Shown here: piece after piece, positions 7,861-16,376 of the stretch
Position numbering within the stretch: the stretch's first letter is position 1
Layout: each line of letters opens with the position of its first letter
Source of the DNA: Verrucomicrobiota bacterium
GTDB lineage: Bacteria > Verrucomicrobiota > Verrucomicrobiia > Limisphaerales > SIBE01
Reading direction: 5' to 3'
Length of the DNA: 64,000 nucleotides
NCBI GenBank assembly: GCA_016871515.1
Contig: VHDE01000003.1
Coordinates: 55,290 to 119,289 of the forward strand
Notes under the pieces: generated by a model
Told to the model about the DNA's origin: nothing
Databases searched by the model: none
The model's input: the letters and a program-made list of their open reading frames with translations, nothing else
Position numbers and translations under genes: made by a program

Positions 7861-10503
7861 TCAGTGTGAATGACTTTCGTCCTCGTTCTCGGAACCTTCA
7901 CTAGTGGTGCGGACGGCTTTGATCGCGCGACCATAAAAGATCGCATTGAAGAAGACGCGATTGCCACCGTACCAAAAACCGCGGAAATTCGGATTATCCG
8001 GAAGGGCAACAACAGCGCCTTTGCCGACCGTCAATGCCACAGCAGCCGCACTTTGGGCGATTGACTTGAGATTGGTTTCCGACACGTAACCGCTGAGGAG
8101 CGGCTGTGGTGTGTAGACGGCCGGTGTTTCGTACGGTGATTTCGCGGGTTTGAGGATGAGCGTGTTATTGCGGCAGAGCGCCAACCGGTCCCCGTTGAAA
8201 CCAAAACCGAGCGGGTGTGTCGTATCAATTGACGCGGCAAAAATAGCGCCCGAGATGAGCTTCAATGCCTCGCGGTCGGAAGCGCTGCCGTACGGGAGAC
8301 GTGGTGAGGTTGCGGCTTCAGCCGCGCTGGCGCTGCTCGAGGAAACATCGAGTGCGGCAATCTCCTTTCGGGTCGCCCATTGCATGGCACGCCCCATGAC
8401 AACGAGTGTTCCTCCGTCGCGCACCCAGCGTTTGATCGAAGCCACAGCTGTGTCCCCAATGTTATTGTCGAAAGTGCCGTCCACTAGGATGAGCGTGTTG
8501 TAGCCAGTCAGACTGGCGGCGTCGAGTTGGGCCACGTCAAGGAGCGTTGGAGCAAGACCGACGCGCTGATCGAGCGCGTGCCACGCAGAACCAGCGCTTT
8601 GCGGGTCGACGCCATGGCCTGCGATTAGCGCCACGCGCGCAGGAGCCAACGGCACGAATGAGGCGCTGCCAAAATCAACTCCGCGCGGGGTAAGGCCTGT
8701 ATCACAGGCATAAACCGTCACTGCGTCCGCCTTAACAATTGTGTCGATCACCACGCGGATCTCCGCAGCCTTCTCAGGTTGCAAACCGACCGGCACAAGT
8801 ACGGCGCCAGGCGCAAACGAAGCCTGTGTGCCATCATTTGCGGTTGCTTCAATCCCGGCGCCCGTGAGTCCTTTCACCAAGATGCCGGCTTGTTGGAGAC
8901 GACGCAGCGCGCGCGGGGCGAAGCAGCCATTCCAATTGAAGAGATACGCGTAGCGGCTGTGACTGCCGACGAGTTTTCCCGCAGGAAAAGCCGGAGCGTT
9001 GGTGAACATTTCACCAGTTGTCGGCAACTTTTCCAGTTCGGCGCACGGCAGATTGTAAGCGAAGGGCAGCGTCCAGGCAGACACGTCATAAAATACGTTT
9101 TCCTCAAAACGCGTCCGGCGCACGAACATCTCGGAGAGTAAGCGGAACTGGGCTTGATCCGTTTGAATAACCCAGGCCGCGCCCGGATGGAACAGGTGGC
9201 CCGCTGCAGACAATTCTTCGTCCAGCGGCCGAATCTCGATGCGATGCCTTCGGAGAAGATCGAGGAACGCCCAGGCGCGGGCTGGATCACCGTCGTCGCC
9301 GAAAACGTAAGCCCGCACCGGACTCTTTGCGGCAAGGTCGGCCGTCAGCTTTGCAAAGTCCTTTTGCAATGTCAGCAACTCGGTCCGGAGCGCAATCGCC
9401 GCGTCCAATGAGCTGAATGAACTGAGCACATGATTGCGAATGGTAAAAGGAAAGGTAAGAAGCCCGTTGTCAGTCTCTTGAGCGTGACCGCGCGAGCTGG
9501 CTTGCTCGAAGAGAATGCCGATGGCGCCGTGCAAATCTGGGTAGGTCGACCCTTTGCCCGGATAGAAATCGTCGAAGCCCTGTTCGTTGTAATAGAAGAT
9601 GCCCTTGCCATCCAACGCACGCTGATGAAATTTGGCGATCTTGGCCGTCAAATCCGTGACTTGTCCTGGGATGCTCGGGTTATTGCGCGCGGGGACACCC
9701 GGTTGGAAGAAGAAGGTGTTGTTCGAACCCATTTCATGATGGTCTGTTAAGACATTTGGACGCCACCGATGGAAAAGTTCGGCGCGAGCTTGTGCTTCCG
9801 GGTGCACGAGCGGAAGCCAATCGCGGTTGGGATCGAACCAGTAATGGTTGAAGCGTCCGCGCGGCCAGGCTTCGTTGTGTTCGCGATCAGACGCGTCGGA
9901 CGAGGGAGCGCTGAGCGAACGATGTTGATTGAACCACTGGGCGGCGCGATCGCCGCCGTCCGGGTTGCGTTGAGCTTCGATCAACACGACAGCTTGCCGA
10001 AGCTTCTCCAGCATCTGGGGCCCCTGCGCCGCGGCAAGATGATAAATGACTAGCACCATGGCATTGACGCCACTTGCTTCGTTGCCATGTATGCTATAGC
10101 CGAGGTTGACCACAACGGGCATCTGCGCAACGTCGAGCGACGCATTCTTGGCTGGATCGAGGAGCGCCAGATGCTGATTGCGAATTTCCTCGAGGCGCGC
10201 GTGATTTTCCGGCGCGGTGATCGTGAGCAAAACGAGTGGTTTGCCTTCATACGTGCGGCCGAGAATCTCGAGTTTGACCCGTTCGGGAGCCGCGGTGGCA
10301 ACGGCGCGCAGGTATTCGTTGATCAGTTCGCTGCGCAGATGCCATTCGCCGACCTGGAAGCCAAAGAACTGCTCGGGCGTGGGCACTTTGGGATCGTACT
10401 TCGTGTCGGCCGGAAGAAAATAATCGAGCGGAGACGCGCACCGTGAAATGGGAGCGGTGTACAAAAGGAATGGCAGCAGGACTGGAATCTGTTTAAGGCG
10501 CAT
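7861..10503 (-). CDS. secreted M14-family zinc carboxypeptidase
   Basis: A large (~880-residue) peptidase with an N-terminal signal peptide (MRLKQIPVLLPFLLYT, then ISRCASP). Zinc-carboxypeptidase motifs are in order: HGNEAS (zinc-binding His and Glu), NPDGGD, DPNRDW, and DHHEMG (third zinc ligand region). FEQASSRG carries the catalytic Glu. The ~500 residues after the catalytic domain include a segment resembling a class-I glutamine-amidotransferase-like fold (LIAGHGVDP and GYNTLILVDG), common in this M14 subgroup. The frame is open 18 codons further upstream to an ATG at 10557, but the signal peptide fits the internal ATG at 10503, which is used here. It would trim peptides in the periplasm or outside the cell. 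It is divergent from the gene at 10638, so a promoter pair likely lies in 10504-10637. Confidence 0.8.
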   Translation of the reverse strand: MRLKQIPVLLPFLLYTAPISRCASPLDYFLPADTKYDPKVPTPEQFFGFQVGEWHLRSELINEYLRAVATAAPERVKLEILGRTYEGKPLVLLTITAPENHARLEEIRNQHLALLDPAKNASLDVAQMPVVVNLGYSIHGNEASGVNAMVLVIYHLAAAQGPQMLEKLRQAVVLIEAQRNPDGGDRAAQWFNQHRSLSAPSSDASDREHNEAWPRGRFNHYWFDPNRDWLPLVHPEAQARAELFHRWRPNVLTDHHEMGSNNTFFFQPGVPARNNPSIPGQVTDLTAKIAKFHQRALDGKGIFYYNEQGFDDFYPGKGSTYPDLHGAIGILFEQASSRGHAQETDNGLLTFPFTIRNHVLSSFSSLDAAIALRTELLTLQKDFAKLTADLAAKSPVRAYVFGDDGDPARAWAFLDLLRRHRIEIRPLDEELSAAGHLFHPGAAWVIQTDQAQFRLLSEMFVRRTRFEENVFYDVSAWTLPFAYNLPCAELEKLPTTGEMFTNAPAFPAGKLVGSHSRYAYLFNWNGCFAPRALRRLQQAGILVKGLTGAGIEATANDGTQASFAPGAVLVPVGLQPEKAAEIRVVIDTIVKADAVTVYACDTGLTPRGVDFGSASFVPLAPARVALIAGHGVDPQSAGSAWHALDQRVGLAPTLLDVAQLDAASLTGYNTLILVDGTFDNNIGDTAVASIKRWVRDGGTLVVMGRAMQWATRKEIAALDVSSSSASAAEAATSPRLPYGSASDREALKLISGAIFAASIDTTHPLGFGFNGDRLALCRNNTLILKPAKSPYETPAVYTPQPLLSGYVSETNLKSIAQSAAAVALTVGKGAVVALPDNPNFRGFWYGGNRVFFNAIFYGRAIKAVRTTSEGSENEDESHSH

Positions 10504-10637
10504 AAGCTGATCGGAGTTCGCTTTGGGCTGCGTGACGGGCTGGAAAGTACGGGTCACACCTAGTGTGGCGCAAGGGAAATAGCCCTCCTTTCAGAGTTGC
10601 AAAGTTGGCTAGGTTCGCTATCCCCATTGACGCTACT

Positions 10638-10962
10638 ATGAAACCATCGGGTCCAGCCAAGGCGGCGTTTACGCTGAGCGAACTGCTCGTCGTCATCGCA
10701 ATCATCGCCATTCTCGCGGGAATGTTGTTGCCGTCGCTCGCTCGAGCGAAGGAGAAGGGCAAAACGATTCGGTGCAACAGCAATCTTCGCCAACTGGCCT
10801 TGGGCTTCGCCATGCATGCGGATGATCACGTCGATCTTTATCCTGCCTACGAGAATTGGGCGACCTTTGGCGGGACGACCGGAGTTCTTTCAGTTCCCTG
10901 AAGAGGCTTCCAAATGGAATTACACCGGCCCGAAGCCAGACCCAAATTTCAAGTGGTGGTAG
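10638..10962 (+). pseudogene. truncated pseudopilin (type IV pilin-like N-terminus)
   Basis: Translation from ATG 10638 gives a short basic leader and the prepilin segment [19 protein letters not shown], followed by [16 protein letters not shown]. This is the class III signal and hydrophobic helix of type II secretion/type IV pilin-like proteins. The frame stops after ~88 codons at 10901, while relatives are 220-290 residues. A shift by one frame just before the stop reads [11 protein letters not shown] and KPDPNFKWW to a TAG at 10960-10962. This looks like the genuine C-terminus of the same family, so an internal deletion plus frameshift is likely. An alternative is a fused short relic. The C-terminal globular part with the usual FADGH motif is missing. 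Confidence 0.55.
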
Positions 10963-11122
10963 CTTAACCAACGCTTGATTTGCCGGGGAGTGCAGCAGCG
11001 CATCTCGACCATTCCGGGAGGAAACGGAGGAAACGCAACCCAAGCCTTTTAGCTTGCGTAATCCTTCGGCTCAACTATCGTCCGTGGAAGACATCAAACC
11101 CCGACGATTTCCTCGCCAGACG

Positions 11123-12334
11123 ATGGATCATCAGCGGAAGAAGTTTTCCGTGTTATTTGTCGACGATGAGCCTGCGATTCTCAGGCTCCTTGCGAGCTTG
11201 ATGATGGACATGCATCAGCAGTGGCGGATGGAATGCGCTCCCAGCGCGGCCATCGGATAGGATATGATGGAACGAACGCCGTTTGATGTTGTCGTCTCGG
11301 ATTTGCGGATGCCCGGGATGAACGGAGTGGAGTTTCTGAAAGAGGTAAGGGAGCGTTACCCACTCAGCACACGCATTATCTATTCGAGTTATGCGGACCA
11401 GCAAGTCATGCTGGGAGGCGCTGGCAAAGCTCATCAATTTTTGCCGAAGCCCTGCCCGACGGAATGGCTCCGTGCGGCGTTGCAGCGCACCGCTCTGATT
11501 CACTCTCTGCTCCCGGACCCCATTATGCGGCAAAAGGTCGCTAAAATGGAGCGCGTCGTGAGCCTGCCGGCCCTTTATCTGCAGTTGGTCCGCCAGATTC
11601 AATCAGTGGAAACACCCATTGGAGCCATTGCCGCGACGGTTTCTGAGGACCTGGGAATGACCGCGCAGATCTTGAAGATCGTCAACTCGGCTTTCTTTGG
11701 GTTATCGACGTCGAGCATCGCCGAGGCCATCAGCCATCTCGGTCTCGAGACATTGAAGTATTTGGTCCTGGCTGTCGGCGTCTTCTCTCAATTTGAGTCG
11801 CGCAAGCTGGGCGGTTTATCGCTGAGCACGCTCTGGCAGCATAGCACCCGAACGGCACACGCAGCGAAGCTTATTGCCAAGTCTGAAGGAGCCGCCAAAA
11901 ACCAAGTCGAGGATTCTTTTGCGGGTGGGCTGCTGCATGACCTGGGCAAGCTCCTTCTGGCTAGTCAGTACCCTGAACTTTACGAAACTGTCGGAAGAAA
12001 TGCGCGGGAGAAAAACGCGGAGTGGTTTGTTGAGGAGCGGAACATCTTTGGCTTTGACCATGCGCAAGTCGGCAGCTCGCTCCTCGGACTGTGGGGCCTT
12101 CCACTCACGGTCGTGGAGGCCGTGGCTTACCATCATAGCCCCGCGAAGATCGGCGGGAGAAGTTTTGTGCCCGTCGCGGCGGTTCACGCAGCCAATCTGT
12201 TGGTCCAAACCCAGAGACTTTCTCACGGCGGAATCCCATCGCCGCAGCTTGACCGTGACTATTTGGCAAACATCGGCTGTGCCAATGCCCTCGACCGCTG
12301 GCGCGCGGAACTTGATAATGCGCCGGCGATTTGA
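11123..12334 (+). pseudogene. response regulator-HDOD protein split by an in-frame TAG
   Basis: The receiver starts at MDHQRKKFSVLFVDDEP (acidic pair) and reaches CAPSAAIG, then TAG at 11258-11260. The same frame continues as DMMERTPFDVVVSDLRMPG, with the phosphoacceptor Asp, SSYAD and FLPKP (switch and Lys). The HDOD domain follows (about residues 130-330 of the joined protein), with ILKIVNSAFFG and GGLLHDLGKLLLA. HDOD response regulators act in signalling and motility control; the output here is unknown. Because homology-like sequence runs uninterrupted on both sides, a single CAG-to-TAG change is the simplest explanation. Reinitiation at ATG 11264 could still give an HDOD protein lacking the start of the receiver. 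Confidence 0.7.
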
Positions 12335-12366
12335 TCCAAGGTGTTTTGTGACCCCATCGCAGACCA

Positions 12367-13395
12367 ATGAATGCCGCTCAACTTGCCGCTCACGGAATCC
12401 CCGGACAGTTCCGACTTGTGGTGCTTCCGGATCCAGAGCCCGGGCCCGATGAAGTCGTGGTGCAGGTCAGAGCGTGCGGATTGAATCGGCTCGATTTGTG
12501 GTTGGAAGAAGGCGCTTTGCCCATTCGAGTTCAACTGCCGAAGATTCCTGGGTCAGAAATTTCTGGAGAAATCATCACCGCAGGGGCAAACGTCAGTGGC
12601 TGGCGGACGGGTGATCGAGTGGCCATTCAATCCAACTTGTTTTGCGGCTCTTGTGAATTTTGTTTGGCAGGTGAGGAATCACTTTGCCTCAAAGGCGAGC
12701 TTCTCGGAATTCACCAAGATGGCGGATTCGCCGACAAGGTGCTTGCTCCGGCGCGGTCGTTAGTTGGATTGCCAGAATCAGTTGACTTCAAAACCTCGGC
12801 GGCTCTCACGCTGGCGGGAAGCACCGCGATGCACATGTTGACGAACCGTGCGCAAGTCCAGCCGGGCCATTGGGTGTTGGTGATAGCTGGCGCCAGTGGA
12901 GTGGGCTCCGCGGCGATTCAAATTGCGCAACAGCTCGGCGCGCATGTCATCGCCACAGCTTCCACGGAAGCTAAACGTGAGCTGGCCCTGAGACTGGGGG
13001 CAGCGCATGTCGTCCATTCGAGCGATCCCTCCTGGCCCGCTCAAGTCCGGAAAATCACCGACAAGCGTGGGGTCGATCTCATTATCGAGCACGTGGGGGG
13101 AGCCATTCTCGAACAGGCTTTCGATTGCCTGGCTCGTGGCGGCATAATCGTGACTTGCGGTGCAACGGCTGGACGTGATGTCCGGCTCAACCTTTGGCCT
13201 TTCTTCGTGAAGCAACATCGGCTCGTCGGCAGTTATGGACGCAGCAGAGCGGACCTAACCAAGACGTTGGATTGGGCTGCGAATGGACGACTGAAAGCAG
13301 CGATCGACGCGATCTTTCCGCTCCACGAAACTCCAGCGGCATTCGCGCGTTTGCGGGACCGTTCTGTTCTTGGCAAAATTGTCATTGCTCCTTAG
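12367..13395 (+). CDS. zinc-type MDR alcohol dehydrogenase/quinone oxidoreductase
   Basis: A 342-residue medium-chain dehydrogenase/reductase. The N-terminal GroES-like domain carries GLNRLDLWLEEG and a structural-zinc lobe CGSCEFCLAGEESLC (~residues 94-110). The Rossmann domain has GASGVGSAAIQIA (~residue 176) for NAD(P)H. The usual catalytic-zinc Cys is replaced by Asn/Arg in GLNRLD, as in the quinone-oxidoreductase branch. It keeps the structural-zinc cysteines, so a role intermediate between alcohol dehydrogenase and quinone reductase is plausible. Substrate is not readable. It begins 32 bp after the HDOD gene and is followed 12 bp later by the nucleotidyltransferase-like gene, so the four may be co-transcribed. 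Confidence 0.8.
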   Translation: MNAAQLAAHGIPGQFRLVVLPDPEPGPDEVVVQVRACGLNRLDLWLEEGALPIRVQLPKIPGSEISGEIITAGANVSGWRTGDRVAIQSNLFCGSCEFCLAGEESLCLKGELLGIHQDGGFADKVLAPARSLVGLPESVDFKTSAALTLAGSTAMHMLTNRAQVQPGHWVLVIAGASGVGSAAIQIAQQLGAHVIATASTEAKRELALRLGAAHVVHSSDPSWPAQVRKITDKRGVDLIIEHVGGAILEQAFDCLARGGIIVTCGATAGRDVRLNLWPFFVKQHRLVGSYGRSRADLTKTLDWAANGRLKAAIDAIFPLHETPAAFARLRDRSVLGKIVIAP

Positions 13396-13407
13396 CTGTT
13401 GTGGCGC

Positions 13408-13932
13408 ATGAGGCGAAGAGTAACAATTGAAACGCTGGAACAATTCATGCAGGAATTGGCCGCGGCGGCGCGCAGCCCGGGGAACGTGTACTTCACCGGG
13501 GGCGCCACCGCTCTGTTGCTGAATTTTCGCGAGCAGACCATAGACATCGATCTCAAGTTGGATCCCGAACCCAAAGGGGTTTTCGAGGCCATCGCCGTGC
13601 TCAAGGATCGATTGAATCTCAATGTGAAACTGGCGTCGCCGGAGGATTTCATACCGGCGGCGGCGAATTGGCGAGAACGCAGCCGGCATATCGCGTCGAT
13701 TGGCCGCCTGCAGTTTTATCACTACGATTTCTCATTGCAGGCGCTGGCCAAATTGGAGCGCGGCCATGCCCAAGACCTCGAAGACGTCGCACACTTTGTA
13801 AGCGGCGGATACGTCAGCGTGGATGAGTTAAAGCGTCGATTCGCAGAGATTGAGCCGGGGCTTTTGCGCTATCCTGCCATCGACGCGCAACAGTTCCGGA
13901 AAAAGGTAGAGGAGTTTTTGGCAAAGATCTAA
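13408..13932 (+). CDS. nucleotidyltransferase-like protein (DUF6036 type)
   Basis: About 174 residues from MRRRVTIETLEQFMQEL. The segment YFTGGATALLLNFREQTIDI followed by DL matches the degenerate nucleotidyltransferase core hG[GS]...[DE]h[DE] seen in AbiEii-like and DUF6036 proteins. The later part (LAKLERGHAQDLEDV, then VSVDELKRRF) also fits that family, where the Lys and Asp lie in the second half of the active site. Proteins of this type often form toxin-antitoxin or defence modules. The ATG at 13408 is preferred to the TTG 9 bases upstream. The following gene begins 5 bp after the stop, so the two are almost certainly one translational unit. Confidence 0.65.
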   Translation: MRRRVTIETLEQFMQELAAAARSPGNVYFTGGATALLLNFREQTIDIDLKLDPEPKGVFEAIAVLKDRLNLNVKLASPEDFIPAAANWRERSRHIASIGRLQFYHYDFSLQALAKLERGHAQDLEDVAHFVSGGYVSVDELKRRFAEIEPGLLRYPAIDAQQFRKKVEEFLAKI

Positions 13933-13937
13933 CGGCC

Positions 13938-14276
13938 ATGAATGAGCAAGCCCCTGAGCCATCGATGCCCGGAGAGGAATTGGTGCGCCAAGGCCTTGCC
14001 GACTTAGCAGCGGGCCGGGAGACTGACTTAGCGCTGCTCATCCTGATTGCCGCCCCGCGATTGAAACGGTTGGGGATATGCGTGCCAGAACAAATTCGCA
14101 CTCGCCCCTGCGAACATGAGCTCTACGCGCGTCTTGACCAACGCCTCGGCACGGCGGCTCACTCGTACTACAACAGCCTCATTCGGCGGATCGTAAGTTA
14201 TGCGCGCGCCTTGGAGCACGAACAGACCCGTGTCGGTGATCGGAATCGAACAACCAGCCAGCAGCCTCGTGAATGA
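13938..14276 (+). CDS. partner protein of the nucleotidyltransferase-like gene
   Basis: A 112-residue protein starting MNEQAPEPSMPGEELVRQGL. It contains LLILIAAPRLKRLGI and AAHSYYNSLIRRIVSYARAL. I recognise the pattern of a small helical protein that sits directly after DUF6036-type genes in other bacteria, but it has no assigned function. No signal peptide, membrane segment or metal motif is visible. The 5-bp spacing to the upstream gene and the similar two-gene order elsewhere suggest that both act together, possibly as a toxin-antitoxin-like pair. Which one would be toxic cannot be said from sequence. Confidence 0.55.
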   Translation: MNEQAPEPSMPGEELVRQGLADLAAGRETDLALLILIAAPRLKRLGICVPEQIRTRPCEHELYARLDQRLGTAAHSYYNSLIRRIVSYARALEHEQTRVGDRNRTTSQQPRE

Positions 14277-14482
14277 GAAGGCGGCTGGCTCACGATTTGC
14301 ATTGGCATCGGCGGCATTGGAGCAGTATCCATCCAATTTGGAACTGCTCCAGATGAATGAATGAATTAAGCATGATCCGTATTTTGGGGGCTGACGAAGA
14401 CAGCGGATTCAATTCAGAACATTCGGGCCTGTGCCGTCACTTTGGTATAGGTACCGCCGAGCCGGACATAACTTGCAATGCA

Positions 14483-14605
14483 CCAGGACAGGCGTCTCGC
14501 CTGTCTGTGTGGTGTGCAGTCAACGCTGAAGCACCGAAGCACCGTCGCGTAGTACCGCGGAACCGAGGAAAGCTAGCGCAGAGACAGGCAAGACGCCTGT
14601 CCTAC
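14483..14605. repeat. CAGGCGTCTCGCCTG repeat, copy 1
   Basis: Inverted arms CCAGGACAGGCGTCTCGCC (14483) and GGCAAGACGCCTGTCCTAC (14587-14605) enclose ~75 bp. Each arm also holds a short internal hairpin. The same GGACAGGCGTCTCGCCTG core occurs at 30824 and, with changes, at 36201-36272. It lies in the 14277-14608 gap between convergent genes, where no gene is supported, and could act as a transcription barrier. ORFs across it are ignored. Confidence 0.6.
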
Positions 14606-14608
14606 GGG

Positions 14609-15706
14609 CTACTTTCGTGGCCGGATGACAAGGTCGACCAATTCGCCCGGACGCATTTTGAGATCGCTCGGCAAGCTCACGGCAATGGGCAGGCCTATGT
14701 CAATGAGGACGCCGGCGCGCTGGATGGCCAGCGAGTTGGTAATGGGTTCGAATTGGGCGCCAACCTGAAGGATCTCTGAGGAACGGACAATTGCCTTCTG
14801 ATCTCGGGTTCGGATTTCGACCGGCATGCCAACGACGGGTTCCAGCGAAAAAGGCTGGCGCAAATAGCCGACGATTCGATCTGATTGCGATGCGCGGATG
14901 GCCACGATTGGATCTCCATCACGAACATTAGCCCCGGCCTGACAGTAAACAACGCTCACCATTCCAGCAATGGGTGCAGTCAGAGTGAGGGGATCCAGCT
15001 TCGATTGAGCGGCTCGCAATTTCTCTTCTTGCGCTTTCAGCGTGGCCAGCATCGAATCCGGAACGGTCAGGGCCGCTTGCGGGTCGCCCATCAGACTTAG
15101 GGGCTGGAGGCCTTGCTCGACATCCGCGATCAACTTGGTTTTCTCCTCGACTTCGGTTTGCAGCGCCTCCTTATTCTTGAGGCTCAACTCGTGAAGGTCT
15201 GCCGAAATCAGTCTTGCCTGGAAGAGTTCTTGATTTCGTTTGTGCTCGTTTTCGGCGCGAGTCAGATTAACGCGGGCCGTGGCTAGCTCCACTTTTTGCA
15301 GCAGCCATTCCAGACGGAGCCGCTCATAATCGGTCGCATTTCGCTGCTGGCTTAGCCGTGGTTCCAGCCGGGTGCGCAAAATATCAATCTCGGACTGGAT
15401 CATGGCGAGAGGCGCCCTCGGATCTGTCGGGACCACGACTGCCACAGGTTCCCCTTGGGAGACCCATTGGAAGCGGTTGACCTTGAGCTGCGTTAAAACC
15501 CCTGCCTGCGGGCTGGCCACTTCTGCTTGAACGGCCTCCACTTCACCTTGCAGCGTTGGCGCGCCGAGATTTTGCTTCCAGATAATGACCGTGGCCACGA
15601 CCGCGCCCAGGAAAACGAGCAGCGGGAGGACTTGGATGCGGAATTCACGCCAGCGCTGTCCTGCCGGCGTTGGAATTGGGGGCAACGGTTTAAAGTTCGG
15701 ATTCAT
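14609..15706 (-). CDS. HlyD-family membrane-fusion/adaptor protein
   Basis: A 365-residue inner-membrane adaptor. One transmembrane segment lies near residues 27-44 (LPLLVFLGAVVATVIIW). A lipoyl-like half follows (EVASPQAGVLTQLKV), then a long alpha-helical hairpin (about residues 110-230, coiled-coil rich) and the second lipoyl half (LTAPIAGMVSVVYCQAGANV). A beta-barrel region ends the protein. HlyD proteins bridge an inner-membrane transporter and an outer-membrane channel. No ABC transporter or TolC homologue lies nearby; instead it overlaps the DUF4956 gene by 17 bp. The partner is therefore most likely the DUF4956/VTC pair or a distant transporter. Confidence 0.8.
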   Translation of the reverse strand: MNPNFKPLPPIPTPAGQRWREFRIQVLPLLVFLGAVVATVIIWKQNLGAPTLQGEVEAVQAEVASPQAGVLTQLKVNRFQWVSQGEPVAVVVPTDPRAPLAMIQSEIDILRTRLEPRLSQQRNATDYERLRLEWLLQKVELATARVNLTRAENEHKRNQELFQARLISADLHELSLKNKEALQTEVEEKTKLIADVEQGLQPLSLMGDPQAALTVPDSMLATLKAQEEKLRAAQSKLDPLTLTAPIAGMVSVVYCQAGANVRDGDPIVAIRASQSDRIVGYLRQPFSLEPVVGMPVEIRTRDQKAIVRSSEILQVGAQFEPITNSLAIQRAGVLIDIGLPIAVSLPSDLKMRPGELVDLVIRPRK

Positions 15707-16376
15707 TCTCAGCTTTAAGACTCGTGACCCGGGAAACGCCCTCGAACTCCCGCAATTCTCTTAACAGGTCTTCCACGCGATTAGAATCGCGCAACAAGAC
15801 GCGATAGGAAAGGTCTGTTCCTTCATAGCCTTCGTGCGACCGTTGACTGGCACATTGAGCCTTTAGGCTGTGTCGATCCAGCAAACGAACCAAGGCGGCC
15901 AGCTCGGTCAAAGGTCGAGCCCAATGGAGATTAACGATGAGGTCGAAGCGATGACGGCTGCCAAAGCTCGTGTACCAAAGGAACATCATGACAATGACGA
16001 CGATCAGGCAACCGATGACGGCCGTTGTAAATTTCTGGGTGCCGCAGGCCATGCCAATGACGATAACGGAGAGCACATACGTCGTGTCGAGCGTATCACG
16101 CAGAATATTGCGAAAGCGGACAATGGCGAAGACCGCCATGAGGCCGAAAGCCGTGACGAGATTATTGTTTAGGACTTGCATGACCAGCGCGACGAGGATC
16201 GGCATGATCACGAGCGAATTGACGAAGGATCGGGAATAAGAAAGCCCGGAGTGTGTCAGCATATAGACCCACGCGATGAGCTGGCCGGACAAAAAGGCCA
16301 CCAAAAGCCCGAGGATCAACATCGGCAGATTCAGTGGGGCCGATGCGTAGTCGCCTTGAAAAAACCAATCATTCAT
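15690..16376 (-). CDS. DUF4956 integral membrane protein
   Basis: A 228-residue protein with about five membrane helices in the first 150 residues (for example LPMLILGLLVAFLSGQLIAW and VIGCLIVVIVMMFLWY). The signature loop is AVFAIVRFRNILRDTLDT, characteristic of DUF4956. The C-terminal ~75 residues form a soluble alpha/beta domain (LSYRVLLRD, EDLLRELREFEGV) resembling an ACT-like regulatory fold. DUF4956 has no proven function but is repeatedly found beside VTC-domain polyphosphate polymerase-like genes. Here it overlaps the VTC gene by 4 bp (ATGA) and the HlyD gene by 17 bp, which is strong evidence for a single functional unit. Confidence 0.8.
   Translation of the reverse strand: MNDWFFQGDYASAPLNLPMLILGLLVAFLSGQLIAWVYMLTHSGLSYSRSFVNSLVIMPILVALVMQVLNNNLVTAFGLMAVFAIVRFRNILRDTLDTTYVLSVIVIGMACGTQKFTTAVIGCLIVVIVMMFLWYTSFGSRHRFDLIVNLHWARPLTELAALVRLLDRHSLKAQCASQRSHEGYEGTDLSYRVLLRDSNRVEDLLRELREFEGVSRVTSLKAENESEL

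Noticed and set aside
14357..14779. 140-codon plus ORF across the CAGGCGTCTCGCCTG repeat
   Set aside because: Its translation is repeat sequence plus antisense of the HlyD gene.
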